In this document: positions 15,493 to 24,536 of the stretch, one piece after another
Position numbering within the stretch: the first letter of the stretch is position 1
Layout of the letters: every line of letters starts with the position of its first letter
From: Bacteroidota bacterium
GTDB lineage: Bacteria > Bacteroidota > Bacteroidia > Chitinophagales > Saprospiraceae
Assembly (NCBI GenBank): GCA_030147525.1
Contig: JASBVF010000004.1
Coordinates: 1 to 35,979 of the forward strand
Direction: 5' to 3'
DNA length: 35,979 nucleotides
Notes under the pieces: model-generated
Told to the model about the DNA's origin: nothing
Database searches by the model: none
The model's input: only the letters and a program-made list of their open reading frames with translations
Translations under genes and position numbers: made by a program

Positions 15493-18400
15493 ATGAGAGT
15501 TCCTCTACTCAACAAAACATCTTTTCCACGACCTTGCATCAATAGGCAATTTGTCTTGTACAGTTTATTGCTTGCCGTGATGTGCGGGTGGAACTTAAAC
15601 CCGCTTTTGGCCGAAGGCTCAAAAGACTTCGTTAATTACCCCGGCTACCGTATGTTTCTTGACACAAGGGACAGCCAGCAGCTGAAAGTGTTCGCAAGGG
15701 TAGGAGAATACATCAACGTAGGCTCCAGTCATGTTGGCATTCAAGGTGGTTACATCAGCGTTTTTAAGCCTGATGGAACCCTTGCAATGACGTTCGATAA
15801 CACCAACAACCCTACAGGAAACACTACTGGCCTTGGAATCATCAACAATAATATTCAGGAAGCTAACGGCCCTAACGGTGGCGGCACTGCGAACGGATCT
15901 GGCTACATTCCCGGTGTCATTCAGGTGCAACCCGGTGATGAAGGGGTCTGGACGGTTTATTTCGACTATCCTTCCTACATCAATTCGAGTTTTCTAAACA
16001 TTCTGAACAACGCTCCCTGGACAAGGGCTTTTAATCAGCCTAACTCCAGAAGGGTCGTCCTCGCATGGGACATCACGGTGACATCCGGCGGCGCAGGTAA
16101 CACACTGGGCAGTACCGTTCATGAAGGCCGGGTTTACAGTAACGAATATATCTCCCTGATTAACGGAAACGGTGTGACCACTTCTCCTACTTTCTACGTT
16201 TTGACAGAGGATGGTTACCTGTATCAAGTTAACATCATGGAGGCCGATCCGTTTCGTTTCCCGATTTCCTCCAACTCACTGGGTCTGGTCGATGGCAACA
16301 GGAATCCAATTTACAAGTCGAAGCCTGAATCTGCTTTTACAAGAAGCGCCAACCCTAATAGCTGGAGTCCCAATAATATTTATCTCTACGAGCCGCAAGC
16401 TCAGAGTATCGGAAACCTGATCAACAACAAAATATTTTTCAATATCCCGGACCCAACGATGCCGGAATTCGGCACTGTGACCGATATCGTGAGGAATAAT
16501 ACTTTTCAAACCTTCCTCTACGACTCCCTGGAAATTTTGTCGTTGACAAATACTTACCTGCAGGGCGCCAATCCTGGAGGTCCGCCCTGTGCACCAGGCT
16601 CGTTTCAGTTTGGGAAAGGTGTCTGGTTTTATTTTGAAACCAACCTGGGGGGAAGTATCACACTTCAACTCGACCTGAACAATAACGGCTCGTATGATGA
16701 CCCTGTAGATGTTGTACTGACTGGGCCGCTGGGCGAAGGGCTTGACTCCATTTTCTGGAATGGTCTTGACGGGCTTGGAGTTCCCATCCCGGTACAAAAC
16801 TCGTTCACTTTTAATTATACAGGAACCATTCGGTTTGGCGAATTGCACATTGCATTGACTGATGTTGAAAACAGTATTGGAGGGGTAACCTTTAAATGGC
16901 TCAACGCTCCGCCGAATTATCCGGATAGCCTTTTTTACTATGACCACACAGATGTTGGAGGCCCGGTCAGTGGCGGCGGTACACCCGGCAATGCCTTGCC
17001 GACCACGACACCTTATGTCTATTCAAGTAATGCAGGAAACGACAAATACCTCGATCAGTGGTTTTTCATAGAATTTGATATCGATTCAACACCCGTAACG
17101 GTTAACGTAGTGCTGGAATGTGTTTGTGAAAATGCTACACCTGAACTTTCGGTCGTTTCCGATCCGGGAACGATTTGTGAAGGGGACGAACTGGTGCTGA
17201 GTGCAACGAACACACTCCCTGGTTTGGGTAACCTCACCTATAATTGGTCCGGGCCGAATGGTTTTTCATTTACCGATACCATTCCGTCGAATGATACCAG
17301 TTCGGTATCGATCACTCCGGCTTTGACCGCAAATGCAGGCGCCTATAAAGTTATCGTTGCAAATTCTGCAGGGTGCTCTGATTCATTGGATTTCAACGTA
17401 ACCGTTAATCCAACACCCGTTGCAAGTGCTTTAACCGGTGGTGGAGATTACTGCGAAGGTGCTGACCTGACCCTTACTTCGATGAATACCGTGGCTGGCA
17501 TAGCGCAGGTTTCTTACGTGCTTACCGGGCCGGGTGTCCTCGAAACCGGAACGGTCAACGGCACCGATGTCATTTCAGTTACCGTTTCATCTCTGACAGC
17601 AGCGAATGCTGGTACCTACACGCTGACGCTCACATCCGGAGACGGTTGTGTTGCTGATCCGGTTTCTGTGAATGTCACTGTGAATGCCACACCTGTTCTT
17701 GAGGCAGTTTCCGGTGCAGGAAATTATTGTCAGGATTCAAACATCACACTGACTGCACAAAATACTGCTGCGAATGTGACGGACATGATTTGCGTCTGGA
17801 CTGGTCCTAATAGTTTTAGTGTTACACAAAACGTAAATGGAACAGACCCGATCGTGCTCAACCTTACTAACGTGAACAATTCCTTTGAAGGGAACTACTC
17901 AGTAGTATGTTCGAATGCGGGTTGTGCTTCAGACCCGGTTTCTTTCAACGTTCAGATTGATAACGTACCTGAAATCAACGGCATCAGTCCAAATGCAAGT
18001 TTCTGCCCAGGCCTGACTGTCAACCTGACTGCCATGAATGTCGTTTCAGGTACCGGACCGATCACCTACACCTGGACCGGGCCGAATCAATATACATTCA
18101 CGGCCACAACATCCAACGAATTAGGGCCATTCCCGGCTTCCATTACCAACTTCTCAGCAGTGAATGCTGGAACATACTGCCTGGTGCTGGAAACGGCAGG
18201 AGGCTGTCAATCGACTCAGCAGTGTGTGGATGTCGGGGCTAGTGCCACTCCAAACATAGTCAACCTCACGGGAGCTGGCGATGCATGTTCAGGGCAAAAT
18301 GTTACCCTAAGTGCCTCAAACAGCACATCCGGTGTAGGGCCGATTATTTTTACCTGGGCCGGGCCTAACGGCATCATAGAGGCAGGAGTTGGTGCCAATA

Positions 18401-21400
18401 ACGGACCTTTCACTGCTACTATTTCAAATATTGATTCAACTGCTTCCGGCACCTACACGCTGACACTTGTCTCGGACGTGACAGGATGTTTGGCAGACAC
18501 CTCATTTACGATCAATGTTTTCCCGGGATTGAATATTGAAAATGTTTCAGCTGATTCCACTTATTGCGAGGGCGCAGATGTAGTACTCACTGCAATGAAT
18601 ACCGTTTCTGCCGGTGACCTGACCTATCAGTGGGATGGGCCAAACGGCGAAACTTACGGTCCGTTCACAGTGGGTAGTTTCGATCCGCTTTCGGCTACCA
18701 TTCCAGGAATTGCCGTAGGCCAGGCAGGTACATACACCTTGTCAGTCACTTCCTCCATTGGTTGCGTTGCTGATCCTGTAACGGTTGAAGTTGGCGTAAA
18801 CCCAAGTGTTGACATTGTCAACATTACAGGGGGCGGACAGTACTGTGAAGGAGTTCCCGTTATTTTGAGCGCTACGGGTCAGGGCTCGGCTACGGTCGTC
18901 ACCTACGTTTGGACGGATCCGAATGCGGTGGTTGTGGGTAGTGGTACTGCAACTGCTGCCGGTCCATTCCCGGCAATGGTCACCAACCCGATTGCCGGCA
19001 CCTACACCATTGTGGTGCAAACAGACCTGGGCTGCGGAGACAGTGCAACAGTGGACATCGAGTTCCTTCCGCAACCGGTTGCTTTTGTTTTAAATAATGA
19101 TTCTACGCTTTGCGAACTTGATACGCTGAGTTTGTGTGGTCAGAATCTGACGCCGGGCATCGGCATTTTTGACTATGTATGGACGACGCCTAACGGCGAA
19201 CTCATTCCGGGAACAGCCAGCGGTAACGATGTCTTTTGTGATGAAATACTGCCGCTTGTAACTTTCGGCTCCGGACTCTACACCCTGGTAATCAATGCCA
19301 ATGGTTGTACTTCTGAGCCTGATAGTTTCAATCTTGATCTGAATCCAAATCCGGTTATTTCACAAATATCCGGCGGTGGTACTTACTGTGAAGGAGAAAC
19401 CGTCGAACTGTGTTTCTGGAATACCAATCCGGCTGTTGACAGCTTTTTCTACACTTGCATTTTGCCGGGAGGCATTCAGACAACAGGTGTGGGGGCTACG
19501 GGAGATACCATTTGTCTGACTTTGACTGAGCCGGGCTTCGTTTGTTGCTCACTCGAATCATTTGATGGTTGTGTCTCAAGCCTTGCTTGTGCAGAAATTA
19601 TCTATGAACCTGCTCCGGATATCGAAGCTTCAGCTGACCCGGCCATACTTTGTGAAGGTGAAACTTTGAGCCTTAACGGCCAGAACAACGCACCCGGTAC
19701 GGGCGACGTGACTTACACCTGGATTAATCCGACAGGCGATGTACTCTTTACCGGCACAGCACCCTGGGCAGGACCATTCCCGGCCTCTGATGTTAATCCT
19801 CAGAACGGCGATTACTGCCTCATCGTTTCAAACGGCAGTAGCGCATGCAGCGATACTGCCTGTGTCAGCGTGACGGTGAATGATGTTCCGACCGTAGTTG
19901 GCGGCACGATCAGCGGCGGTGGCGAATATTGCGAAGATGAAGACGCAGTCCTTTCAGCAACTGTTGAAATTGCCGACGGAACAGATATTGCCTATACCTG
20001 GACGCTCAACGGCAACGCCATCGAAACCGGTACTGTGCCCAGTGGCACTACGCTGACACTCGACCTGGCAGCGCTTGAACTGGATGATGACGGCGAGTAT
20101 TGCCTGGAACTGACTTCCGATCAGGGGTGCGTAGCAGATCCGGTTTGTACGACTGTAACTGTTAACCCGACGCCGGTTATTTCAACGATCACTGGTGGCG
20201 GAACTTATTGTGAGGGTGTGGATGTGTTACTCAGCGGAACGGGTCAGCCCGGCCTCGGCACGGTGACCTATACCTGGCTTGAACCAAACAGCGGTGTATT
20301 GTTCACAGGAACGGCGCCCAGTGAAGGCCCATTCCCGGCGACAATTCCCAATATCGCTGTTGATCAGGCAGGTCCATACACGTTGATCTTAACCATCGGC
20401 AATTGTGATTCCGAACCGCAAAGCGTGCTGGTCGAAGTGAATCCTATGCCGGAAATTACCGCAGTCAGCGGTGGCGGTACATTCTGTGCGGATCAGATGA
20501 CGACGATTTCATTTACCATCGATCCGAATGGTGCTGCAAGTGTGGACTGGTCGATAAGCGGTCCTGGCCTGAATGAATCCGGGACGGCGACGGATGTAAC
20601 TACGCTCAATTTCGACGTAACGGCCAATAGCTCAACAGCGGGCACCTACACGATTACTGCCAGTTCGGATGCAGGCTGCGAAGCGATGCCTCAATCTGTT
20701 GAAATTACGATACAGGATATTCCACAGCCGGTGCTGACGGTTTCTCCGGGTGTGCTTTGCCAGGGTGACGAGCTCCAGCTTTCAACTAACCCGCAAACAG
20801 GTACAAACGTCTCTTACGAATGGTTCAAGGATGGGGTAAGCCTTGGTACTTCCTCCGTTCCGGTATTTGACATAACAAATCCAACTGCCGGCTCTTACAC
20901 TGTAACGGTGAATGTCGATGGTTGCACCAGCACTTCGGAAGCTGTAGCCGTAACGGTTTTGGGACCACCGAATGCAGTGGATGATTCGTACAGCGCCAAC
21001 TCAGTAACTACCGTAAACGGTAATGTGCTGGATAACGACGCTGCGAGTGGCGACGTAACCATCACCATCGTCAGCGGACCTTCCAACGGAACGGTTCAGT
21101 TGACAGGCGGCGGCGGATTTACTTACACGCCCGGTGCGAATGCTGCGGCTACCGATGAGTTTGTTTATGAAATCTGTCTTGTTGATTGTCCAGACTTGTG
21201 TTCACAGGCTACAGTCATCATCAACTTTAATGTGGACTGTGTTATCCCGAACATCATCACACCTAACGGCGACGGCGTGAACGATTTGTTGATACTGACT
21301 TGCCCGGAACCACCGGCCACCAGCCGAATGAGAATCTTCAATCGCTGGGGAGATGAGATCAGTGTTTTCGAGCCTTACGATAATACGAGGGCCTGGGACG

Positions 21401-21516
21401 GCACCTATGGCGGCGACAACAAACCTGTACCGGCCGGAACCTATTTCTACCTGTACGAGCCGGATAAAAACAGCAAAGACGGCGTTCAGTCAGGTTACGT
21501 CAAGGTAGTCAGATAG
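15493..21516 (+). CDS. giant T9SS type B surface protein with 14 Ig-like repeats (adhesin-like)
   Basis: A 2007-residue secreted protein. A signal peptide covers about residues 1-40 (LYSLLLAVMCGWNLNPLLAEG). Residues about 42-549 form a beta-rich head without repeats (starts VNYPGYRMFLDTRDSQQLKVF; contains repeated Gly/Asn/Pro-rich loops) that I cannot assign. Then come 14 Ig-like repeats of about 85-95 residues (about 550-1822), each with a YCEG-type first Cys, a YTWTGPN-like middle and a GC second Cys. A single cadherin/VCBS-like repeat follows (about 1823-1910; AVDDSYSANSVTTVNGNVLDND). The C-terminus (about 1915-2007; ITPNGDGVND, IFNRWGDEI, WDGTYGG) is the CHU_C / gliding-motility-associated type B signal for the type IX system. 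The neighbours PorP/SprF and OmpA fit export and anchoring. An adhesin role is inference. A stem-loop follows the stop codon. Confidence 0.93.
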   Translation: MRVPLLNKTSFPRPCINRQFVLYSLLLAVMCGWNLNPLLAEGSKDFVNYPGYRMFLDTRDSQQLKVFARVGEYINVGSSHVGIQGGYISVFKPDGTLAMTFDNTNNPTGNTTGLGIINNNIQEANGPNGGGTANGSGYIPGVIQVQPGDEGVWTVYFDYPSYINSSFLNILNNAPWTRAFNQPNSRRVVLAWDITVTSGGAGNTLGSTVHEGRVYSNEYISLINGNGVTTSPTFYVLTEDGYLYQVNIMEADPFRFPISSNSLGLVDGNRNPIYKSKPESAFTRSANPNSWSPNNIYLYEPQAQSIGNLINNKIFFNIPDPTMPEFGTVTDIVRNNTFQTFLYDSLEILSLTNTYLQGANPGGPPCAPGSFQFGKGVWFYFETNLGGSITLQLDLNNNGSYDDPVDVVLTGPLGEGLDSIFWNGLDGLGVPIPVQNSFTFNYTGTIRFGELHIALTDVENSIGGVTFKWLNAPPNYPDSLFYYDHTDVGGPVSGGGTPGNALPTTTPYVYSSNAGNDKYLDQWFFIEFDIDSTPVTVNVVLECVCENATPELSVVSDPGTICEGDELVLSATNTLPGLGNLTYNWSGPNGFSFTDTIPSNDTSSVSITPALTANAGAYKVIVANSAGCSDSLDFNVTVNPTPVASALTGGGDYCEGADLTLTSMNTVAGIAQVSYVLTGPGVLETGTVNGTDVISVTVSSLTAANAGTYTLTLTSGDGCVADPVSVNVTVNATPVLEAVSGAGNYCQDSNITLTAQNTAANVTDMICVWTGPNSFSVTQNVNGTDPIVLNLTNVNNSFEGNYSVVCSNAGCASDPVSFNVQIDNVPEINGISPNASFCPGLTVNLTAMNVVSGTGPITYTWTGPNQYTFTATTSNELGPFPASITNFSAVNAGTYCLVLETAGGCQSTQQCVDVGASATPNIVNLTGAGDACSGQNVTLSASNSTSGVGPIIFTWAGPNGIIEAGVGANNGPFTATISNIDSTASGTYTLTLVSDVTGCLADTSFTINVFPGLNIENVSADSTYCEGADVVLTAMNTVSAGDLTYQWDGPNGETYGPFTVGSFDPLSATIPGIAVGQAGTYTLSVTSSIGCVADPVTVEVGVNPSVDIVNITGGGQYCEGVPVILSATGQGSATVVTYVWTDPNAVVVGSGTATAAGPFPAMVTNPIAGTYTIVVQTDLGCGDSATVDIEFLPQPVAFVLNNDSTLCELDTLSLCGQNLTPGIGIFDYVWTTPNGELIPGTASGNDVFCDEILPLVTFGSGLYTLVINANGCTSEPDSFNLDLNPNPVISQISGGGTYCEGETVELCFWNTNPAVDSFFYTCILPGGIQTTGVGATGDTICLTLTEPGFVCCSLESFDGCVSSLACAEIIYEPAPDIEASADPAILCEGETLSLNGQNNAPGTGDVTYTWINPTGDVLFTGTAPWAGPFPASDVNPQNGDYCLIVSNGSSACSDTACVSVTVNDVPTVVGGTISGGGEYCEDEDAVLSATVEIADGTDIAYTWTLNGNAIETGTVPSGTTLTLDLAALELDDDGEYCLELTSDQGCVADPVCTTVTVNPTPVISTITGGGTYCEGVDVLLSGTGQPGLGTVTYTWLEPNSGVLFTGTAPSEGPFPATIPNIAVDQAGPYTLILTIGNCDSEPQSVLVEVNPMPEITAVSGGGTFCADQMTTISFTIDPNGAASVDWSISGPGLNESGTATDVTTLNFDVTANSSTAGTYTITASSDAGCEAMPQSVEITIQDIPQPVLTVSPGVLCQGDELQLSTNPQTGTNVSYEWFKDGVSLGTSSVPVFDITNPTAGSYTVTVNVDGCTSTSEAVAVTVLGPPNAVDDSYSANSVTTVNGNVLDNDAASGDVTITIVSGPSNGTVQLTGGGGFTYTPGANAAATDEFVYEICLVDCPDLCSQATVIINFNVDCVIPNIITPNGDGVNDLLILTCPEPPATSRMRIFNRWGDEISVFEPYDNTRAWDGTYGGDNKPVPAGTYFYLYEPDKNSKDGVQSGYVKVVR
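17140..20962 (+). repeat. 14 tandem Ig-like coding repeats within the giant surface protein
   Basis: Fourteen protein repeats of 80-95 residues. Each has two conserved cysteines, one in YCEG/ICEG/LCQG-like motifs and one in GCxx near the end, and all 14 repeats keep both. GPFPA-like motifs recur in repeats 4, 5, 7, 10 and 12. Repeats 4, 10 and 11 also carry an extra YCL...xxC pair, and repeats 8 and 9 carry other extra cysteines. DNA identity between units is low, so the array is old or under amino-acid rather than nucleotide homogenisation. Confidence 0.85.
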
Positions 21517-21528
21517 CGATTGTTAATG

Positions 21529-21565
21529 GCTGATGATTGGCTTTGAAACGAAGCCAGTCATCAGC
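21529..21565 (+). promoter_or_regulatory. 15-bp stem-loop between the giant gene and the PorP/SprF gene
   Basis: GCTGATGATTGGCTT and AAGCCAGTCATCAGC are complementary except for one T-G wobble, around the seven-base loop TGAAACG. No T-run follows, so it does not look like a simple terminator. It lies 12 bp past the giant gene's stop and 45 bp before the next start, so it is likely an RNA processing or stability element in a shared transcript. Confidence 0.65.
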
Positions 21566-21610
21566 AATCAACAACTCAATCATTGACAATCAACCATAAA
21601 CAAAGTAATA

Positions 21611-22528
21611 ATGAAAAAGCTAACATATACACTACTCATTACTTTCATCACCGTTTCAGCCTGGTCGCAGAGTGAACAGATTTTCACTTTCAACCTGTTT
21701 AACCAGCTGAATTTCAACCCGGCCGTAGCCGGTTCAAAAGAAGTGCTGGACGCCGGATTGATTTACCGCAATCAATGGTGGTCGGGTATCGAAGGTGCGC
21801 CAAGAACGGCTAATCTTTATGCTCACATGCCTTTTGCCAAAAATACCAGTGGCATTGGCCTGAATATGATTTACGATAAAATCGGTCTGGACAATATTTT
21901 CTCCATTGGAGGTAATTACGCCTACCGGATTCGTTTCAATAATAAAAACACCCTGTCGCTGGGGCTTGGCGCACGGTTTGAAAATGCCCGCTCCGACTGG
22001 TCAGAGGCAAACTCGGCCGTCAACGCAGGAGATCCGGGGATTGGCAACGACGTAGGTTCAAAATCAACTTTCAACGTTGGGCCCGGCGTCTATTTTTACA
22101 ACCGACGCTTCTATCTCGGAGCTTCCATTCCAAGGATGCTGGCCAACTCACTCTACACAGACCGGGGCCAGTTCGGCGGTGACGTGAATACTTACTTTTT
22201 TCAGGGAGGACTTGATCTGCCACTGAGTCAGAATGTGGACCTGCTGCCAAACATACAGGTACGCTATAATCCTAATTCACCTTTTGATCTGGACCTGAAT
22301 CTGAACGTCCGGTTTTATGATGCTTTGATGATCGGTGCAGCTTACCGCCTCGATGATTCAATCGATGGCCTGGTTGTTTACCAGCTAAAAAATGGTCTCC
22401 GGCTCGGGTTGGCGATGGATTTTACGCTGTCGGAACTTAACAATGCTACGACCGGCAGCTTTGAAATCATGTTAGGATATACCTTCCCTTGCGAAGATTG
22501 TGTAATTAAAAACCTGAGATACTTTTAA
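21611..22528 (+). CDS. PorP/SprF family type IX secretion outer-membrane protein
   Basis: A 305-residue outer-membrane beta-barrel of the PorP/SprF family. A signal peptide covers about residues 1-20 (ends SAWSQ). The hallmark early segment FNLFNQLNFNPAVAGSKEVL (about 26-45) and the RNQWWSGIEGAPRTANLYAHMPF region follow, then alternating aromatic/glycine strands and the C-terminal FEIMLGYTFPCEDCVIKNLRYF. In known cases SprF is needed to secrete its adjacent type B partner SprB, so this is the probable dedicated partner of the upstream Ig-repeat protein. The gene lies 94 bp after it in the same orientation, with only a hairpin between. The C-terminal CxxC (residues about 295-298) is noteworthy but not diagnostic. 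Individual pairing is inferred from context. Confidence 0.9.
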   Translation: MKKLTYTLLITFITVSAWSQSEQIFTFNLFNQLNFNPAVAGSKEVLDAGLIYRNQWWSGIEGAPRTANLYAHMPFAKNTSGIGLNMIYDKIGLDNIFSIGGNYAYRIRFNNKNTLSLGLGARFENARSDWSEANSAVNAGDPGIGNDVGSKSTFNVGPGVYFYNRRFYLGASIPRMLANSLYTDRGQFGGDVNTYFFQGGLDLPLSQNVDLLPNIQVRYNPNSPFDLDLNLNVRFYDALMIGAAYRLDDSIDGLVVYQLKNGLRLGLAMDFTLSELNNATTGSFEIMLGYTFPCEDCVIKNLRYF

Positions 22529-22534
22529 GGATTG

Positions 22535-22578
22535 AAGCATGCATGGTTGAAGGGTATACCCTTCAACCATGCATGCTT
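22535..22578. repeat. perfect 44-bp palindrome between the PorP/SprF and OmpA genes
   Basis: Two perfectly complementary 22-base arms meet with no spacer (arm starts AAGCATGCATGG and ends AGGGTA). On RNA this is an extremely stable hairpin. It begins 7 bp after the PorP/SprF stop and ends 39 bp before the OmpA start. A T6 run sits 13 bp further on, too far for a standard terminator. It could tune expression of the downstream gene, or be an inserted palindromic element. Confidence 0.9.
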
Positions 22579-22617
22579 GCGTCCATCCAACCTTTTTTCA
22601 GTTTTAAAAAGATAAAG

Positions 22618-24510
22618 ATGAGAAATATCAAACCCTTACTACTTCTTCTGGTCATGGCGATTTGCGGGCCGCTTTTTGCCCAGCAGGAGATCGAGTTGAA
22701 AAACATCAAGGAGGTCAATACCGACAGGCTGGACTTCAGCCCGGTTCCTTTCGGAAACGGGATCATTTTTACCTCCTCCAAATCCAATCGCTTTTTGCAT
22801 TGTCCTTCCGACAATCCCGGCGATTATACTGATGTGTTTTATGCACCTATTAATGCTGATGGCAGCTTTGGTGAAAAACAATTACTGAAAGGCGGCATCA
22901 ACGGTAAATACAATGACGGTGTATCGACCTTCAGCCCGGATGGTAAAAAGATGATTTTTACCCGCAACAACATCAGTGGTAAAAATGCCGAAAACATCAT
23001 CGATCTTAAACTTTATTCCGCAGACCAAGAGGGAGAAAGCTGGGGTAATGTAACCGCCCTGCCTTTCAACAGCGATGACTGGTCAACCGCTCACCCTGCT
23101 CTTTCGAAAGACGGCACTTTGCTTGTTTTTTCATCCAACAGACCCGGTTCGACGGATGGAGGCATGGACCTTTGGTCTTCAAAATGGGAGAATGGCGTTT
23201 GGTCTATTCCCGAAAACCTTGGGCCGGCCCTCAACACTTCAGGCAATGAACTTTTCCCGTTCATTGATGAGTTCGGCAACCTTTTCTTTTCCTCTAATGG
23301 CCACGGCGGCGCTGGCGGACTGGATATTTTTGCAGCCAAGCAGGGCGCCAATGGTCAATGGGAAATGATCGGTAACCTCGGAGCTCCTTTCAACCAGGGC
23401 GGCGATGATGTTTCCTTTGCGCCCATGAACGGCGGTACGGAAGGTTACTACGCCGGCGACCGGTCGGGTGGGGTAGGAATGGACGATATTTATCACTGGA
23501 CTTACAAGCCTGTTTTCCAGGAGGTGCAAATCCTGGTTGTTGATAAGAAAACCAATGATCCGCTGCCCGGTTCCACCGTGGACCTCAAACCCATAGAGTT
23601 TGAAAATATGCTCGACAAGATTTACGGAAGCGGCGACGCTGCTGAGCCGATGAACCTTGTAGCCGACGCAAATGGTATCGTGACCTTCCAGGCCCGCAAG
23701 GGTACAAAATACCTGATTAATACTGCCAAGGAAACCTACAAGCCAGACGAGCGGGAAGTTGCTTACACGCAATTGACAGCCACGCAGCCTTACATTATTC
23801 CGCTGGAAAAAGAATTTGCTATGCTGACTGTACTGGTAGTGGAAGATCCTACCAACGATCCGATTCCATTGCCTGCCATCACGATTTTGGATAAAACAAC
23901 GGGTAAGGCGATTAGCCTGACTGGCGACGGGGAAGGCTCTGCGAAATCGCAGATTGATTGCAGCCATGACTACGAAATTTCGGCCAGCAAACGCCCGTAC
24001 TACGATAATTCTGTCACGCTGACGGACTATAAACTGGACTGTGCAGATGGAGAAGTTACGGTCATCGTGCCACTGAAGAAGCCTTTGGAGGTCGTGCTCA
24101 ATCCGATCTTCTACGATTTCGACCGCTACTACATCCGCAGCCGTGATGCTAAACCAACGCTCGATACGCTGGTCACCATCATGAATCGCTACCCGAGCCT
24201 GCAGGTAAGTTTAAATGCCTATTGTGATTCACGAGGACCGAGCAGCTATAATCAGATTCTTTCGCAAAGAAGGGCTAACGCTGCGCTGAAATACCTGACA
24301 GACAAAGGAATCGACAAGGCCCGTCTTTCAGTGAAAGATTTTGGTGAAAGCAATCCGGTCAACAATTGTACGGACGATGTGTACTGTTCGGAAGCAGACC
24401 ACCAGCTTAACCGCCGGGTAGATGTAGTGCCGGTACGTCACCAGGAGTCAGGCGTTGAATTCAAACAACCGGATGTTGCAAAAATGAAAGTTGTGTCAGA
24501 CCGGAAGTAA
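22618..24510 (+). CDS. OmpA family protein with PD40 beta-propeller repeats
   Basis: A 630-residue exported protein. A signal peptide covers about residues 1-22 (ICGPLFAQ). Four PD40/WD40-like (TolB-type) repeats lie near residues 99, 156, 209 and 262, each with a DG-rich turn and a phenylalanine strand (for example STFSPDGKKMIFTRN and DLWSSKWENG). Two carboxypeptidase-like linker modules follow (about 300-480; ILVVDKKTNDPLPG, VVEDPTNDPIPLPAI). The C-terminal OmpA peptidoglycan-binding domain starts near 490 (NPIFYDFDRYYIRS) with NQILSQRRANAALKYL and ARLSVKDFGES. Genes of this architecture commonly sit next to PorP/SprF genes, and the order adhesin-PorP/SprF-OmpA suggests a cell-wall-anchored complex. 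An upstream in-frame ATG at 22543 lies inside the palindrome, so the ATG before MRNIKPLLLL is preferred. A strong terminator ends the operon. Confidence 0.92.
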   Translation: MRNIKPLLLLLVMAICGPLFAQQEIELKNIKEVNTDRLDFSPVPFGNGIIFTSSKSNRFLHCPSDNPGDYTDVFYAPINADGSFGEKQLLKGGINGKYNDGVSTFSPDGKKMIFTRNNISGKNAENIIDLKLYSADQEGESWGNVTALPFNSDDWSTAHPALSKDGTLLVFSSNRPGSTDGGMDLWSSKWENGVWSIPENLGPALNTSGNELFPFIDEFGNLFFSSNGHGGAGGLDIFAAKQGANGQWEMIGNLGAPFNQGGDDVSFAPMNGGTEGYYAGDRSGGVGMDDIYHWTYKPVFQEVQILVVDKKTNDPLPGSTVDLKPIEFENMLDKIYGSGDAAEPMNLVADANGIVTFQARKGTKYLINTAKETYKPDEREVAYTQLTATQPYIIPLEKEFAMLTVLVVEDPTNDPIPLPAITILDKTTGKAISLTGDGEGSAKSQIDCSHDYEISASKRPYYDNSVTLTDYKLDCADGEVTVIVPLKKPLEVVLNPIFYDFDRYYIRSRDAKPTLDTLVTIMNRYPSLQVSLNAYCDSRGPSSYNQILSQRRANAALKYLTDKGIDKARLSVKDFGESNPVNNCTDDVYCSEADHQLNRRVDVVPVRHQESGVEFKQPDVAKMKVVSDRK

Positions 24511-24536
24511 GTTTGAGGAATCGATATTTCGGTTTA

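Noticed and set aside
17140-20962. Repetitive region that might suggest a CRISPR or DNA tandem repeat array
   Set aside because: The repetition is at protein level (Ig-like domains); the DNA units are long, divergent and in one open frame.
22543-22617. 25-residue extension of the OmpA protein from an ATG within the palindrome
   Set aside because: It would put a hairpin arm in coding sequence ahead of a normal signal peptide that starts at 22618.
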